DNA of 64,000 nucleotides from Trebouxia sp. TZW2008 (Eukaryota > Chlorophyta > Trebouxiophyceae > Trebouxiales > Trebouxiaceae): contig BDIU01000004.1 of the NCBI GenBank assembly GCA_002118135.1, forward strand, positions 248,001 through 312,000, read 5' to 3'. Shown here in pieces: positions 47,901 to 60,352 of the stretch (positions within the stretch are counted from its first letter, which is position 1; each line of letters starts with the position of its first letter). Both the position numbers and the translations under genes were made by a program. Below the pieces are notes generated by a model, which was given only the letters and a program-made list of their open reading frames with translations, had not been told where the DNA came from and made no database searches.

Positions 47901-50900
47901 ACAGAATTTCCAAACTGAGATGCACAGTGATCAGCATGCATACCACAGCTTTTACCCATGGTCATACCTGGGAAGGACCTCCAGGACAGCGATATCCTCT
48001 GCCTGTCTCTTGCCCTTGGCCACTGCAGGCTTCTTGCGGGCCTGCTTGGCAGCCGCCTTCCTCTTGTGCTTGCTGAGACCCTGGACAACAGGCTCAGGTC
48101 TGGCCTCAGGCAAATTGTTGACTTCTGCCACTGGTTCTGCCTTGAGCTGCTGCTTGGGTACAGACCTTGGCTGAATTAGAGGAGCTGAATCCTTAGAAGC
48201 AGGCTTTGCAGCTATAGGGTCGGCAGTTTCTGGTACAACGGCAGCAGGCGCTGCAGCTGCTTTGGGGGAAGGCATTGCAGAGCTGTCAGCTGCCTGTGAG
48301 GGCACTGACTCTGCCTGGACAGCTGCTGCTGGTGACACTGCTGACCATACTGCTGCTGTCACTGCTGCTGCTTTGCTGGCTGCCTTCTGTTGCAGCTGCA
48401 GCAGCCTGGTCATCGCTGTCTTGTGCAGGTCAGCACTCCTCTTGTTGGCTGCCTGACCAGCTCTTGCCTTGCGGTCACGTGACGGCTGTGCCATCATGCC
48501 AAGCCCCAATGCAGGCTTAACAGCTGTCTGTGGAATTGCACAGCTGCTGCAATTGGTGGCAGAAGTTTCCTTGGCAATGATTGCACCAGAGTGCTGCTGC
48601 TGATCAAGTGAGGAGATACCAGCTACAGACTCATCAGCACATGCAGTGGGTGTGCGTGTGACATTTGCACTGGCTGTCACAGGCAGAATGCTGCTGCTGT
48701 GAGTCAGCGCTGTGGGCAGGTCTGGCAGTAGCCTGTCAATAGCGCTGCTGGGACTCCACTCAGGTGTGGAAGTGATAGAGCTTGGTAGCCCTGCTGCCTC
48801 TTCTGCTGCTGGAGTAGACGGGGCTGACACCATAGCTGCAGTGGTGTTGGCTGTGCTGCTGACGTTTATCACCTCCTCCAGCCTTGGGCTGCATGAAGCA
48901 AGCATTCAGACTGAGCATCATACAAGGCGACAACAAGGGGCTAGCAGGCTCTGCATTGGTCATACACCAGGACAGGCAAAGCACCAGCCAATCCTGTTGC
49001 ATCAAGCGTACCGGATCAGACAGGCCATCAACAAGAGTGGAGAAACAAGAGTGGAGAAAGCATTGTGACTCAAATGACAGGGTCACAGTGTGCCGTCAGA
49101 ATGGGCAAATACATGCATTTGCATCAGTCAGAGAATCTGCTCAGCAAAGCCAACTTTCACAGTCAACTGCAGTGAGAAGCAAGAACAGAAGGTGGCTTTA
49201 CCTGAGGCTCTCAAAGTCTGGGACTGCCTCATACAGCAGCATGTAGGCCAAGGTGTTGAGGCCACACACCTCCCGCTCATTTACTTCCCAGACAGCACTG
49301 TCATTACAGCAGATCCAGCGCTGGGAGGGCTGCTTGAAGTACCCATAATAATGCCCTTGCCTTGCTGACAATCCTTCATGGACAAGGACACCGCTCAAGG
49401 TCAGCAGCCCTCCATTGCGAGCCTTGAGATCTGGTGAGCATTGGGAGGTGATGTCCAGAAACAGGGGATAGCTGATTGGGTTGTGCAGCTTGGTGCTCTC
49501 CTCTCTGTATTGGGTCCACTGCACAGCAGTTGCATATATTGAGCTGCAATAATTGACAAGTTGAAGACACGTCTTCAGACATCTGACAAGCCGCAGACAT
49601 TGAAAGTGCTATTTGAGCACACAGGCATGAGATGCTTGTTTGTCTTGTGTCGTCAACCACTTCCATAGCTGCATATTAGCATTTTGCAAAACAGACAGCT
49701 GTGCAGAGTTTCAAAGTGCTATCTGAACACACAGACAAGATGCTTGTCTTTGGTCAACCAGTTCCATAGCTGCATATCAGCAAACAGACAGCTGCAGATA
49801 CTTTCAGGGTACTGTTTGAATACACAGGCCAGATGTTTATTGGTCTTTTGCCATCAAACTGTCCAACAGCTGCATGTCAATACTCCACAACGCTTTGAAA
49901 ACTATGTGCAGCATCTCGAGAAAGAGACTGCAGGGACATCTTGCTTAAGAACTCAGCAGCCATGTCAAGTCACAAGCATCTGCTGAATATGTGCACAAAA
50001 GTCAATGCTGCAGGCTTTCGAGCAAATTAAAGGCTACCAAAATGTACCTTAAACCGATTGAGGCTCAGAACCAAGAGGTGCCCATGATCAAGGATCCGTC
50101 CACCCTTGAACGCCCCCTTGCGGCGACAGTGTGCAGAATGCTGCACACCAGCCACGCACTCTTTGCAGTCAGGAATATCTCTGCACTTCCAGTCATCAAC
50201 AAATTCCCTGCTGAGGGTTGCAGCAATCCCCGCTTCCACAGAACAGATGTCTGCACCCAGCTGGACATGCAGCTTGATGTCGGGCTCAGTCTGGACTTGA
50301 TTATTGTATCCACACTCTGGGTTGCTGCAATAGATGCCATTGGCGCATGAAACGCCGAAGCACCCTTCAAAGGCCTGCAACATCTGCAAGCAAGGGCAAA
50401 TGTACATCAGCGGTCAGACCAGTGATGTTTGGGCAGTGCTTGTTCTCTTGTATCTAAGGCTGAGCAGCAACGGCATCCCAAAACCTGCATATGATGGCAG
50501 ATGGACGTCAGCGATTGGACCAGTGATTGGGAAGTGCCCGTCCTCTTGTGTCTGAGGCTGGGTAGCAATGGCTGCAAAGCCTGCATGCAATGGCAGGATG
50601 AAGTCAGGAGTCACTACAACAAGTTTAGGGCAGTTCTGTTCCGCCTGCGTCTAAAAGTGAGCAGCAAAGGCATCCAAACCCTGCATGCAATGGCGGGATC
50701 AATTCAGGACTCAGTACAGTAATTTTTGGTTAGTGCTATTCCTGTTAGGTCTAAGGCTGGGCAGCAACATCCTGCAAGCGAAGGCAGGATTGTATCAAAA
50801 GTCAGAACAGTATTGTTTGAGGGGCGCTGTTCCTCTTGTGTCTGAGGCTCGGCAGCAAAGCATTCAAAACCTGCATATAAAGGCAAGACAAGATCAGAAA

Positions 50901-51988
50901 TTAAAATAGGGCTGCTTGCGCAGTGCTGTTGCTCGTAAGTCTGATCCTGAGCAGCAAAGCCTGCAAAGCCTGCATGCAAAGGCAGAATCAAATCAGCAAT
51001 GAGATCAGCAGCTTGTGGGTTGTGCTCATGCTCTTGTGCCTGAGGCTGAGCAGCAAATGGTTGGACAGCACCACTCTGCATGGAACCAGCAGCTCAATGC
51101 TTGTCATGTATGCTGACGATCTGCAGCGGTCAAGCGGTCTGAAATGTCATGCTGCTGCTAGCAAGTGTATGATTGCTGCGGCAGGTGAAATGCATTCCAA
51201 AAATGCATCCTCTCTGAGCTTTTTTCGCTCAAATGTATCACAGGATGAGTTTTAGTATCAGTTTTACAACCTTAGCAGAACTCAAGAGACTGTCTGTGGC
51301 TCAAGACCTCTGATGTATGCTTTGTGTTGGAATGAGGCCAAGCGCCGTCATATGCATTGCATGACAAGGCCTGTAACCCCGCAGGAGAAAAACTTGTGCT
51401 TGTCATTTTTCAGGTAGTCTACTCATCAGCTCATCAAGTGAGTGACAGTCCATGCTTGCTTTCAGCGCTCGCAGTCGGCAATTAGCAGTTATGCAGCTCA
51501 GATGCAACAGATATAGCTTCAGCTACAGACCACACCAGACCTCATATTGTGACCGTTTTTGGCATGTGCATAACCCTGCCGTCGGTGCTATGTCGCAGAC
51601 GTTACCACATCAGGGGAACCTTTGAGTCAAATCCCGCAAGAGAAATATTACCTCTGGTTCAACTCCTGACAATCTCATGCCAGTCACGAGCATAGGCAGC
51701 AGCAAGCTGCAAGCCTCATCGGCATCCTGCTGCACCCAACATCCAAACTCCTGCTCTGTCATGCTGGGATACCTTTGCCCCAGAATTGTCCAAAGCTTCT
51801 TGGTAGATGCTGCATCCTGTTGCATAGCGGCCCACAGTTCTAGAAACTGGTGATACAAAGGTTGACTCTGCCTGTCAAGCTCAGAGCAGTCAAGGAGGGC
51901 TGGCTTGGTAGCCAAAGCCTGAGCCTTCCAGAATATTGGCAAACCCTTGGCATTGAACAGCAGCTGAGATATGCTGTTCAGCCAGCAC
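44950..51988 (-). CDS. Ubiquitin-specific protease (USP/UBP family) with a long low-complexity C-terminal tail
   Basis: USPs remove ubiquitin from substrates by a cysteine protease mechanism. The in-phase chain is 51988-51652 (Cys box CWLNSISQLLFN, then the QQDADE box), 50383-50048 (CSNPECGYNNQ and CRDIPDCKEC zinc-type cysteines, then LLVLSLNRFK), 49518-49202 (His box EGLSARQGHYYGYFK, then WICCNDSAVWEV and LAYMLLYE), 48888-47968, 47698-47465, 46475-46312 and 45914-44950. The catalytic Cys and His are present. The last four exons are Ala/Ser/Thr/Gln-rich, with a 26-residue peptide repeat (SPLQPVQTEQVISD) near 45350-45530 and no known domain. The exon before the Cys box, around 52.0-52.3 kb, is not resolved. 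Two introns contain multi-copy decayed duplications of the following acceptor and exon start. Confidence 0.85.
46400..47150 (-). repeat. Six-copy tandem array of an acceptor plus exon start in the USP gene
   Basis: Units begin near 47122, 46986, 46853, 46716, 46579 and 46475, spaced about 105-137 bases. Each has a tgcag or tag acceptor followed by a related peptide: SDTANGPGPSVGDITCRDGF, then PDIGTLPAAAVG variants with DGLFVDDKG, and finally the genuine exon with LDTEALTGPSVGG and GCFIDDEGAQVFAAV. Only the last copy in transcription order extends to a donor in phase. Confidence 0.85.
50420..51060 (-). repeat. Seven-copy tandem array in the USP intron before the central catalytic exon
   Basis: A unit of about 98 bases, recognisable by tcttgtgtctgaggctgagcagcaa followed by cctgcatgcaa, recurs at about 50420, 50521, 50619, 50717, 50809, 50907 and 51007. 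It resembles the acceptor and first bases of exon 50383-50048. Parts are open (PQTQEE, LPLHAGF repeats), but the flanking exons join in phase without them. Confidence 0.85.
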
Positions 51989-52687
51989 CTGCAGCCAAAT
52001 TACAAGTAGAAAGTCAGGCTTCACCCTGCGCTCAGTGCTTTCCCTGATTGGAAATGCCAAGACAGCCTGTTTTCGGTAAAGCAAGCCCTCAAGGCGCGGT
52101 GTGACTCTTCTGACAGGTCTGTCACGATGCACGCAGACAGGCAGGACAGACCCAGCGAGGGTTTCGGACCTTTGTGTGCCATCGCTGTTCTCCAGGCCAA
52201 ACCTGGGCTTGTGGTCGTCCGCCTGACCGGCTAGTCTGAGAAACGCGCTCATCTCTGGTGTGTAGTGGTCAACCTTAACAGAGACAGCGATGCCGGCAAG
52301 CCTGAGCGCGGTAGGCCAAAAGACAGATTGGTCAGTCAAGAATCATCCCGGAAGAAGCCTGGCGCTGCAAGACATCATCCTTGCTGCTGCTGACCCATTG
52401 CTATGCTAGTCTCTGCTCGCGCAACCCTCTGAAGGCAGTCCGACACATACTGTACAACTGGTCTCAGGAATCTAGCCAAGACTTGATTTCTTACACCTTT
52501 TGCGCACTTGAGAGATCGCCCAAGGCATTGACCGAACATTGTCAACTTCGCCAGCGATATTGCGGAAGGCGTCCAGGCTATTTGGTAGACCTGGGATCTC
52601 ATTGCCGAAGTGCCCCGCTTGTACCCCGTGTCGAGGTCCCCAGTGGTGACAAGAAGCGACGGGCCGAGCTTGATCTGGGAGAGAAAT
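51989..52687. promoter_or_regulatory. Probable USP 5' exons and shared promoter, USP / DNAAF2
   Basis: A CpG-rich region lies between the USP Cys-box exon and the DNAAF2 start. Minus-strand open sequence at 51.99-52.34 kb probably contains the USP N terminus (a candidate ATG reads MSAFLRLAGQADDH), but no frame gives a recognisable extension into the Cys box. The remaining 350 bases look like a bidirectional promoter. Confidence 0.4.
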
Positions 52688-55600
52688 ATGGTGGACATCG
52701 CGCCTCAAGCACCGGCGCCGGGAGCATTGCAAGACTCATTGAACTCATTGACTCCTCAAGTATCGAACAACAGCGTTGCACGAGCATTCAACGTCGGTGT
52801 TTGCTGGTTACTTACAAAGAGAATGGCTTTGCAGGAGGTGGCCAATTTCGAAAAGAAACTCAAAGATCCTAAATTCATTGAGCTGCTAGCAGACTATGCT
52901 AAGGACATATCCGACCCGAAGGTACAGGGTGCTGGCTGGCGCACTTCTGTCACAAGCTCATGGACTTAAGGCCACAGAGTGTAGCACGCAGAAGCCACTT
53001 ATGCTTGTTTGCAACTGTAGGTCAAGGCTGAGCAGGATCAATATTTACGCCAGCTTGAAGAAGAAGGCTGTGCTCAAGAAATATATGGCAAGGGTATGCA
53101 GCTGGTCACACCTACTGCGAGCTTTGTGGCCAAGACTGCCAACAGCAAATCTGGCCAGAAGATTTTCATCAATGTTTGCACTTCAGACAAGGTATGAAAC
53201 AAAAAGGCATGCATGCAGATAGTGAATGCACAGATGACTACTGCACCCTATCCTTACTCTGTGGCACACACAAGCAGCATGTGTGTGGGTATTTTGCTTG
53301 CCTTGTGGCGATTTGCATACAGCTTTTTGGCCATGCAAGCTGTAGCCTTGTCTAGGCCCTACCTAGATTCAGCTTTGCTTGCATTTATTGCAGCAATGCA
53401 GCAGCAGCATCACGACCAGCAATGTCAGCAACGTCAAGGCGCAGCCTTCTGCAACAGACCGCTGACACATCACTCAAGCACAGACTCTGGCATCACACTA
53501 TAGAAACCAAACAACGTACCGCAACCGCAGAAATTGCACCAAGCACAAACAGCAGCAACTTGACCAACACTTTTGCTTTGGCCATTGCAAACACATGCAC
53601 TAGTGGCCACATGCTCTGCATCGAGCTGACAGAGGCACATTGTCTTGTGCAAACCTTTTGCATAAGCAGAATTTGCTTTCATGCTCATCAGACAGACTGC
53701 TTGGTGCCCCTGTCTGTCTCCATGCTGAGCATTCAACTACCGGTCTGTAAATCATTTATGCATACCCAGGTTCCCATTTCATGGCCTGCGTCTGTGCAGG
53801 TTGAAGTTGCTACCAGCAAAAGGGAGCGCACTTCAGAAGGGGCTGCTAAGTCAGGTCTCATGTGGCATATACCACTGATGCTGGGGCCACGCAAAGAAGG
53901 CTCTGACAGGCATAAAATCCAGTGCATGGTGTTTGATTTCATCATTCACCCTGACACCTGCCGAATGGCCCTCAACAATGCCAGCTATAAGGTATCAGCT
54001 GCTGAGCAATTTTGCTCATATGTGAAGTTTATTGGAATGATTACATGCTGCTCATCAATCAGCAGCGGCACATAGCAGTGATAGATCTTGACTGCAGCGT
54101 ATGACACATAAGAGCAGACCAGATGACCTCCTTCTGTGGCCATAGCTGTGTCAATCACACAGTATGTATATGTACTGATACAAGAACCCAATAGGGTCGC
54201 ACAGACAGCGTGAGAGAAAATTGATACTGTGGCATAAAACAATCAAGCTTGCTGTTGCTGTGCCCAAAACCTTGTGAAAACCGCAACTATGGCTGCGCAC
54301 TTTGAAGAGAAGTAACACTGCATGTTGCGCAATTTGCTTGTGATGGCACATATGTCTATTGCTCTGTAGGCCATCATCTTGGACTCAGCAGCAGACAACA
54401 TTGAGCAGCGTGAGGGCTGGAAGCTGACCAGACAGTATAGCTTCCCCAAGCTCAGCTTCAAGTCCACCCCTGGAGTGGACAAGCCTTCCCCTCTGAGTTT
54501 GAGGCAGAAGACGGAGGCCAACCAGTCAGCAAGGCCACAAGCTGGCAATGCTGGTGCTAAAAGAAGCTCTGCCAGCAGTTCTGTTCAGCAACCTGCTACG
54601 CCACTAGTCACTGAGCTCACCAGCAGCGCCACCGTCAACTCAACTCAGCAGAGCAAGAGCAGCAAGTCCAGTGGCTTCAAGTTCCCAGCCTCTAAGCAAA
54701 AGTCAAATGCTGCTGCCAGTGGACTTAGCGCAAGCAGCAGGGGAACCAGCGCAGACACAGGCATGAGCAAAGGAGAGTCAGATCAAGGCTTCATGACAGC
54801 TGTCTCTACCAGTCGCAGTGAAGCGGTGGAAATGAACAGTGGAGCAGCGGACCAGGCAGGCAGTGCTGCTGGGGGTGAAAGGCAGCCCAAGTATGAGCTT
54901 GTGCATAGAGGCCATGTCGATTTGGCAGATTCCTGGCAAGACCCTGCAGCTAATACAGCAGCTGCCAAACACCCAAAGGTGAATAGCATTGTCCTGACAG
55001 TGACAATGCAATGCTTTTGTGTGGGACTGTCACTCATCAAGTTATGATAGTGTCCAATTACGAGCCAACATCAAACTGTACCACAGCAGGGTTCCGCTTT
55101 GATGTGCTTGCTGTGTGCAACTTCTTGTGGTGTGCATAGCCTGCAATGACAGCCTTTACAAACGTGCAAGCATCCGGTGCAGATATACTAGAGCCCAGTC
55201 TGCAAGCTTTTCTGCTCTCTTAAATCTGAGCTGTTTTGTGCTGCTGCTTTACATGAGCCACCCTCTACAATATTGCCTCCTTGCCTATGTGCAAAGAAAA
55301 CTTTTCAGCAGAACACTTCAAACAAATAGTCTGCATGATGCAGGAGCTTGTAGTCAGGATACACCTGCCTGGAGTGCAGCAAGCAAGCCAAGCTCAGCTG
55401 AACATTGAGCCACAGCATCTTGATCTCAGTGTTGCTGGCAGGTACAAGCTGCACCTGCCACTGCCCTACAGGGTGGCAGCGGCAGAGGGATTTGCCAGCT
55501 TCAACGCTGCACGATCACAGCTTGAAGTCACTCTGCCTGTGATCCCACCCAAACCACTCCCAAGACCTGCAGCCACAGGTGGCAGTAGTTTACATCAGCA

Positions 55601-56406
55601 GCAGCAGCAGTCAGAAACGCAGACATCAGCTGACGCGCACAGCAACAGCTTGCAGCATGATGGGCAAGCGGCACACACGCCGTCGCATGCGCAGTCAGCA
55701 AGCACAGATGAGCTTGCAAGTGGAACAAATCCTGCAGCACAATCCAGCAGTGCATCAGACTCAATGGGCAGCAGCTCAGAACTGCAGACGAGACTCAAGG
55801 CATCACATGCCAGCTCTTCATATCCAAGCGCAACAGTGCTGGTAGCAATGCAGGCGCAGTCACAGACGCTGACGGATAATCAGCGGAAGTGGGCAGCAAT
55901 GCATGAAGTACCAAGCACGAGTACTGCGGTGACAGACAGTCTTCCTGCAGCAGCAGCTGACCAGGCTGATGATTGTGATGCATTGCTGGCAGCTGCAGCA
56001 GCAGGTACATCCCTGAGCACGCCTCCTGCCTGATCTGCCTCTGCTGCTACATCAGCTTGATGCATGTCGTGAGCATTTGACATGAAGGTTTTGGCGCATC
56101 TCTGCCTGTCGTACACATGGCAAAAAGCATGTTGCGAAAGAACTGTGCTTCCGCCCTGCAGGTGCCAGTTTCATTCCCTCATCAGGTTTCAGGCAGCACA
56201 TCCAAGGATATGTGTTTACCAACAGGGATCAGGGGCTGGGATATTACAAAGATGCAGAAATGAATGATCAGTTAGGCATGCCAGAGAAAAGTGTTGCTGG
56301 TTCGTCAAATGCTGAAAACAGCCTAGGCGCAAGCAGCGAATGCAAAGTTTATCATGTTTTGAAGCCCAAGTTGCTATCATGCATTGCTGCTGAAGAGCTA
56401 GATTAG
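52688..56406 (+). CDS. DNAAF2: Kintoun/DNAAF2-like axonemal dynein preassembly factor (PIH1 protein)
   Basis: DNAAF2 acts in the cytoplasm with HSP90 and HSP70 to fold dynein heavy chains before they enter cilia. Six exons (52688-52921, 53021-53191, 53800-53991, 54370-54978, 55344-56004, 56162-56406) give 703 residues in phase. The PIH1 domain spans about residues 50-250, with KSGQKIFINVCTSDKVEVAT, MVFDFIIHPDTCRMAL and FPKLSFKSTPGVDKPSPL. After a Ser/Gln-rich linker come YELVHRGHVDLAD and a CS-like domain (ELVVRIHLPG, then RYKLHLPLPYRV and LEVTLPVIPP). The C terminus carries GYVFTNRDQGLGYYKD. The domain order matches Kintoun. Flowering plants lack this protein, so its presence implies a ciliated life stage in the lineage. 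Confidence 0.93.
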
Positions 56407-56913
56407 TTATGCCACACTATCAAGTTAGTATTGCATCACTTGCAGCCCCTTTGTATGCCTAGCCCTTGCCCTTAGACACTGTTCACTTCTGAGTCTGATG
56501 CAGAAGAAAAAAGGTTCCTCTGCACGTTTGAACAGCTGACACGCCTGTGATGTGTACACTAGTCAAATACAGACACCAAGTGTGCATTATCTAGTAGCAT
56601 GTGTGTCTTGTTGCCATAACGGTGCAACCATCGAGGTTTCAGAGTCAGCTGACGCCAAGGAATTCACATGTACAGGCCTTGCAAAGGAGTCGCATTTAGA
56701 ACAATTTCAAGAAAGAATCAGGCTGATTGTGCTGCACTGACACCAAGTACAAGGACTCAAGCAGTCGTGATACACACAAGGACAGGATGCAATGTGTAGC
56801 TGTTGGTCCTGACAATTCAATGCTGCTGTGAGAAAAGTCTATACAAGCGCTGCTGTGAACATGCAAGACAACATGTACAAGTTTCAAGTGCATGCACAAT
56901 CTACAAGGACTGC
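56407..56913. other. Intergenic between convergent 3' ends
   Basis: About 500 bases lie between the stop codons of DNAAF2 (+) and the winged-helix gene (-). No gene is seen. Confidence 0.5.
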
Positions 56914-59900
56914 CTATTCACTGGCAAGCTTGACACGCTTCCTCCCTGCGCTATCCTCAGTGCCTGCATCTGCTGATTTTGCTTCGGCACACACTGCGTT
57001 GGAGTGAAGCTTTGCATCAGTGATCTGTGAGCCTTCTGGAATCTTGCTGTCTACCTTGTCTCTAGGCCCATTGCCTTGGAGCAGGTTGACTCCAGGGTTT
57101 GTAAAGGTGAACAAACCCTGTTGAGGACCCATGCCACAAGTCACCTGCCTGGCATTTGGGAAGTAGTTTTCTTTGTCCTCAACAATGCCACCGCTGGGAC
57201 GCTTCAAGGCAATACCAGGTCTGTACTCTCCTGCACCTAGAATCTTTGCTGTGCTAGGGTGCTCTGGCCTGGCTAAGTTCTGAACTTCCTTGCAAGCATT
57301 GAAGTTGGGCTGAACTGGCTTGGGAATTACCATACGTGCATTGATGCTCTGCACTGCCTTGCTGAGACTGCCACCAGCATTATGCATGCCAAAGGGCGTT
57401 GGGAGGGCTGTCACACCAGGCCTGCCTGAAGCAATGGGTGCTGATGCGCGTGGCAAGCATGCTGCAGCTAAGCCACCTGGAGCAACTGCCGCTTGAGGCG
57501 CAGCAGATGCAGCAGCTCTTGACAGGACAGACATGTGGGCAGCAGCTGACACAGAAGCAGCTGGCAGAAAGGCCATCAGAAAGCCACTTGATGGGTCAGG
57601 CTGGACATACACAGGCTGAACTCCTGAAACATGAGAGTTCCCCTCGAGCACACTAGGGACCCCAAACTGCCATGGACCCTGCTGTGGTGCAGTCCCTAGG
57701 TTGGTAGAGCATGTGAGGCCCCTCTCTTGGTGGCTAGGATTGATGGGCATGCCTTGCTGAGGGAGGGGGATGAAGGTAGTCTGTGCCAGAGAGCTGAGGT
57801 TGGATGGTAGGGAGGCCGACCGCCTGAGCAGCAAGATACGCTGCGGCTTGTCTGAGAGTGTGTGCAACTCAGCAGCTATTGCTGCTGATGTCACAGCCTT
57901 TGCTGCTGCAGCTTGAGGTGCATCTCTGTGACTATTGTCCAGCATAGGGGATGAGTCAGCATTGCCAGCAGGGGCCTCTTCAGCAGCTGCAGCTTCCAGC
58001 ATCTGTGACTCACCTGCCACCATTGCCCTTGCAGCCAGCTGCAAACATGCAACGAGCTGGTCAGTTACGCTCACAAGACAAATTTCTTCGCCCAACACTG
58101 TGAATGAACAGTTTTTGGCATCATCTGACATACTACACTCAGTGCTGGATGAAAGATGGATGCTGAGTTTCAAGCACATGAAAGTGACACAGACAACACC
58201 GACAGCATACATGAAAGTACACAAGGTCTTGTCAGCTTTGTCTGTGTTACAAACGAAGCAGCACCTACCCATCTTGGACGGTGTCATGTACCTGGATGTA
58301 ATGATATGCATCATTGACAGACATCACACAACAATGCGTTTACAGGACACAATTTACCTGATACTTGAAAGGCTCTGACCTGCCTCCTTTGCCTGCCCTC
58401 TTGACATTTTTCTCAGCCACCAGTAGTCTCAAGGCTTTGCTGATGTCAGGGTTGTTGCCAAAGTCACGCCTGCAGCAGGCGAACCTCAGGCGTCATAGCT
58501 GTACAGTATACACAGATGATGTTCTTTGCTGGGCACATTTCTTTCAAGAGCGCTGCATTGGATGCAGATGACCTGCAGAGGCACAGATGTGCATGCATGT
58601 AAAGCATATGCACAAGCCAATCAGCAGGATATGTGCATGACCACAGGCTAACATTGAGACAAATCAAGTGCTATACCTTATCACAGACTCAAATGTCTCA
58701 GTCTGACCAGTCTTGAGGTTGTCACGGATGTACCGCAGGATATGAGCTGCAAAGCGCTGCACTCTGGTGACTGGCTGTGCTGATGATCCCCTGCTACTGG
58801 GCTGCAAGGCATGCCACAGCAGTCATATGCAGCGTGCCACATAATGACAGGAAGGTACTGTTTAAGCAGGCCAGCACTGTTTCTTTGCAGGTGCAGGTGC
58901 AGGTGCAGGTGCAGGTGCCAGTGCAGTGCAGTGCAGTGCTGTTTCTGTACACCACCTAAGAATGCGTCGATCAGCAGCAAGTGGTCATGATACAGCGTGA
59001 TATCATGGCATGATGAAACGACAGCATGCTCACACAGCATGGCTACAATGGCTGATTCGATCCAGCATACGCCTTGCAGTGACAGTCATCTTATAGCCTG
59101 ACTTCGCATGATCACACACATAAATGCTTGGCAATTTTGGTGAGGCAAGAGAGGGGTCAGACAGAGAAGGGCACCTTGGCAAAGCCTGCAGAGGCAGGTG
59201 AGGAGGTCAGGGTGGCAGGAAGGGGATTGTGCGGCGCTCTCCTTGTCACTGGCCTGTTGTGTACAGGACTGACAGAAGCCAGTTTGGGCTGTGCATCTTC
59301 AGCTTTGATACTGTCTGTGGTGCCACCATCAGCCTTGAGGTTGTCTTTGGTTGCTGCATCACCAGGAGTGCTGCCTTTGATGCCATCCTCAGCTCTTGTC
59401 TTGTCTTTGGTGTCAGGCTTGACTGACAGTTCGCCAGGACCTTTGGGACTGACAGGTGTTGCCTCAATCTGCATGCATGAGCAGCACAGTCAGCAGAGGC
59501 AAAGCTTCAGCACCAAATTGCTGCACAAGGAAAAGCTCTGGAAGCAGCAAGAAATGGTGTTCGAGTGCAAATTGACAACTTGGCAAGATGCACGACAGAA
59601 GCTGGACATCATGGCATGCTTTGCTTCGCATGCTTTGCCCTCTAATGTCAAGGTGATATACCTCACGTGCTGGTGGTTCTGCAAGCAGGGGAGGAGAAAT
59701 GGGAGCGTGAAAGGTCCCGGATTCAAGGGCTGCAGCCAAAGCAGCATTGGCAGAGCCATGCTGCAATGCAGCAGCCTTATGGGGTGCCTGCAGATGAGCC
59801 AAAATTCAAATTTGAATATGTGTGGTTGCAAAGCATAAGCAGACCTTGACAACGGCTGCATAAAGCTGAGATTGTTAGCACAGTCACCTGGTTCATTCTG

Positions 59901-60352
59901 CCCTTCTCAGCATTGAACTGATCAGGCTCTCTATATTCAGAGCGATGCTGAGGCACTTCCTGACCAAAGCGAGCTGGTAGTACAGCATCTACTGACTTGG
60001 AACGCGGTCTCAGCCCATGTGGATGCAGCTGCATTGCATCCCAGAGTTGCTTCGAGAACCTTCTGATGAGTATGCCATGATGGGCAAGAGTGATGCTGCA
60101 TTTAGCTGCAGATGACCATATGATTGCCAGCACAAAGGACTCTTGAGCCCCACTGTCACACCGATAAAATGTGTGTGTTGTGCTTGCAATCGAGGCTGCC
60201 ATACTTACTGGTTTGAGACCATCAGCAGAGGTGGGGTCATAGCAGAGGTCCTCTGGCCCTAGGCAGTCAATGAGCTTGATATCCTCGGCAGCTGCCTCGA
60301 GGAGGACGGCCATCGGGTCCCTGGCATTCGTTTTGAAAGCTGACCTGCGCAT
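56914..60352 (-). CDS. Winged-helix-type DNA-binding-like protein of unknown function
   Basis: Six exons (60352-59888, 59787-59662, 59468-59175, 58801-58677, 58469-58358, 58038-56914) give 748 residues in phase. Two blocks look conserved. An N-terminal block contains DLCYDPTSADGLKP, RFSKQLWDAMQLHPHGLRPR and RFGQEVPQHRSEYREPDQFN. A central block reads like a winged helix: HILRYIRDNLKTGQTETFES, then NNPDISKALRLLVAEKNVKR and GKGGRSEPFKYQ. The remaining sequence is Ala/Ser/Pro-rich, with KENYF and a basic end (GRKRVKLASE). I do not recognise the family by name. A chromatin or transcription role is an inference from the winged helix. The first exon could hide an intron, because a GTAAGT follows LKP. 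Confidence 0.7.
58888..58939 (+). repeat. GTGCAG / GTGCA short tandem repeat
   Basis: Six caggtg-type hexamers are followed by several gtgca pentamers. They lie in the intron before the winged-helix exon at 58801, so each gcag is a possible decoy acceptor for a plus-strand reading only; on the minus strand it reads as ctgcac repeats upstream of the true acceptor. Confidence 0.85.
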
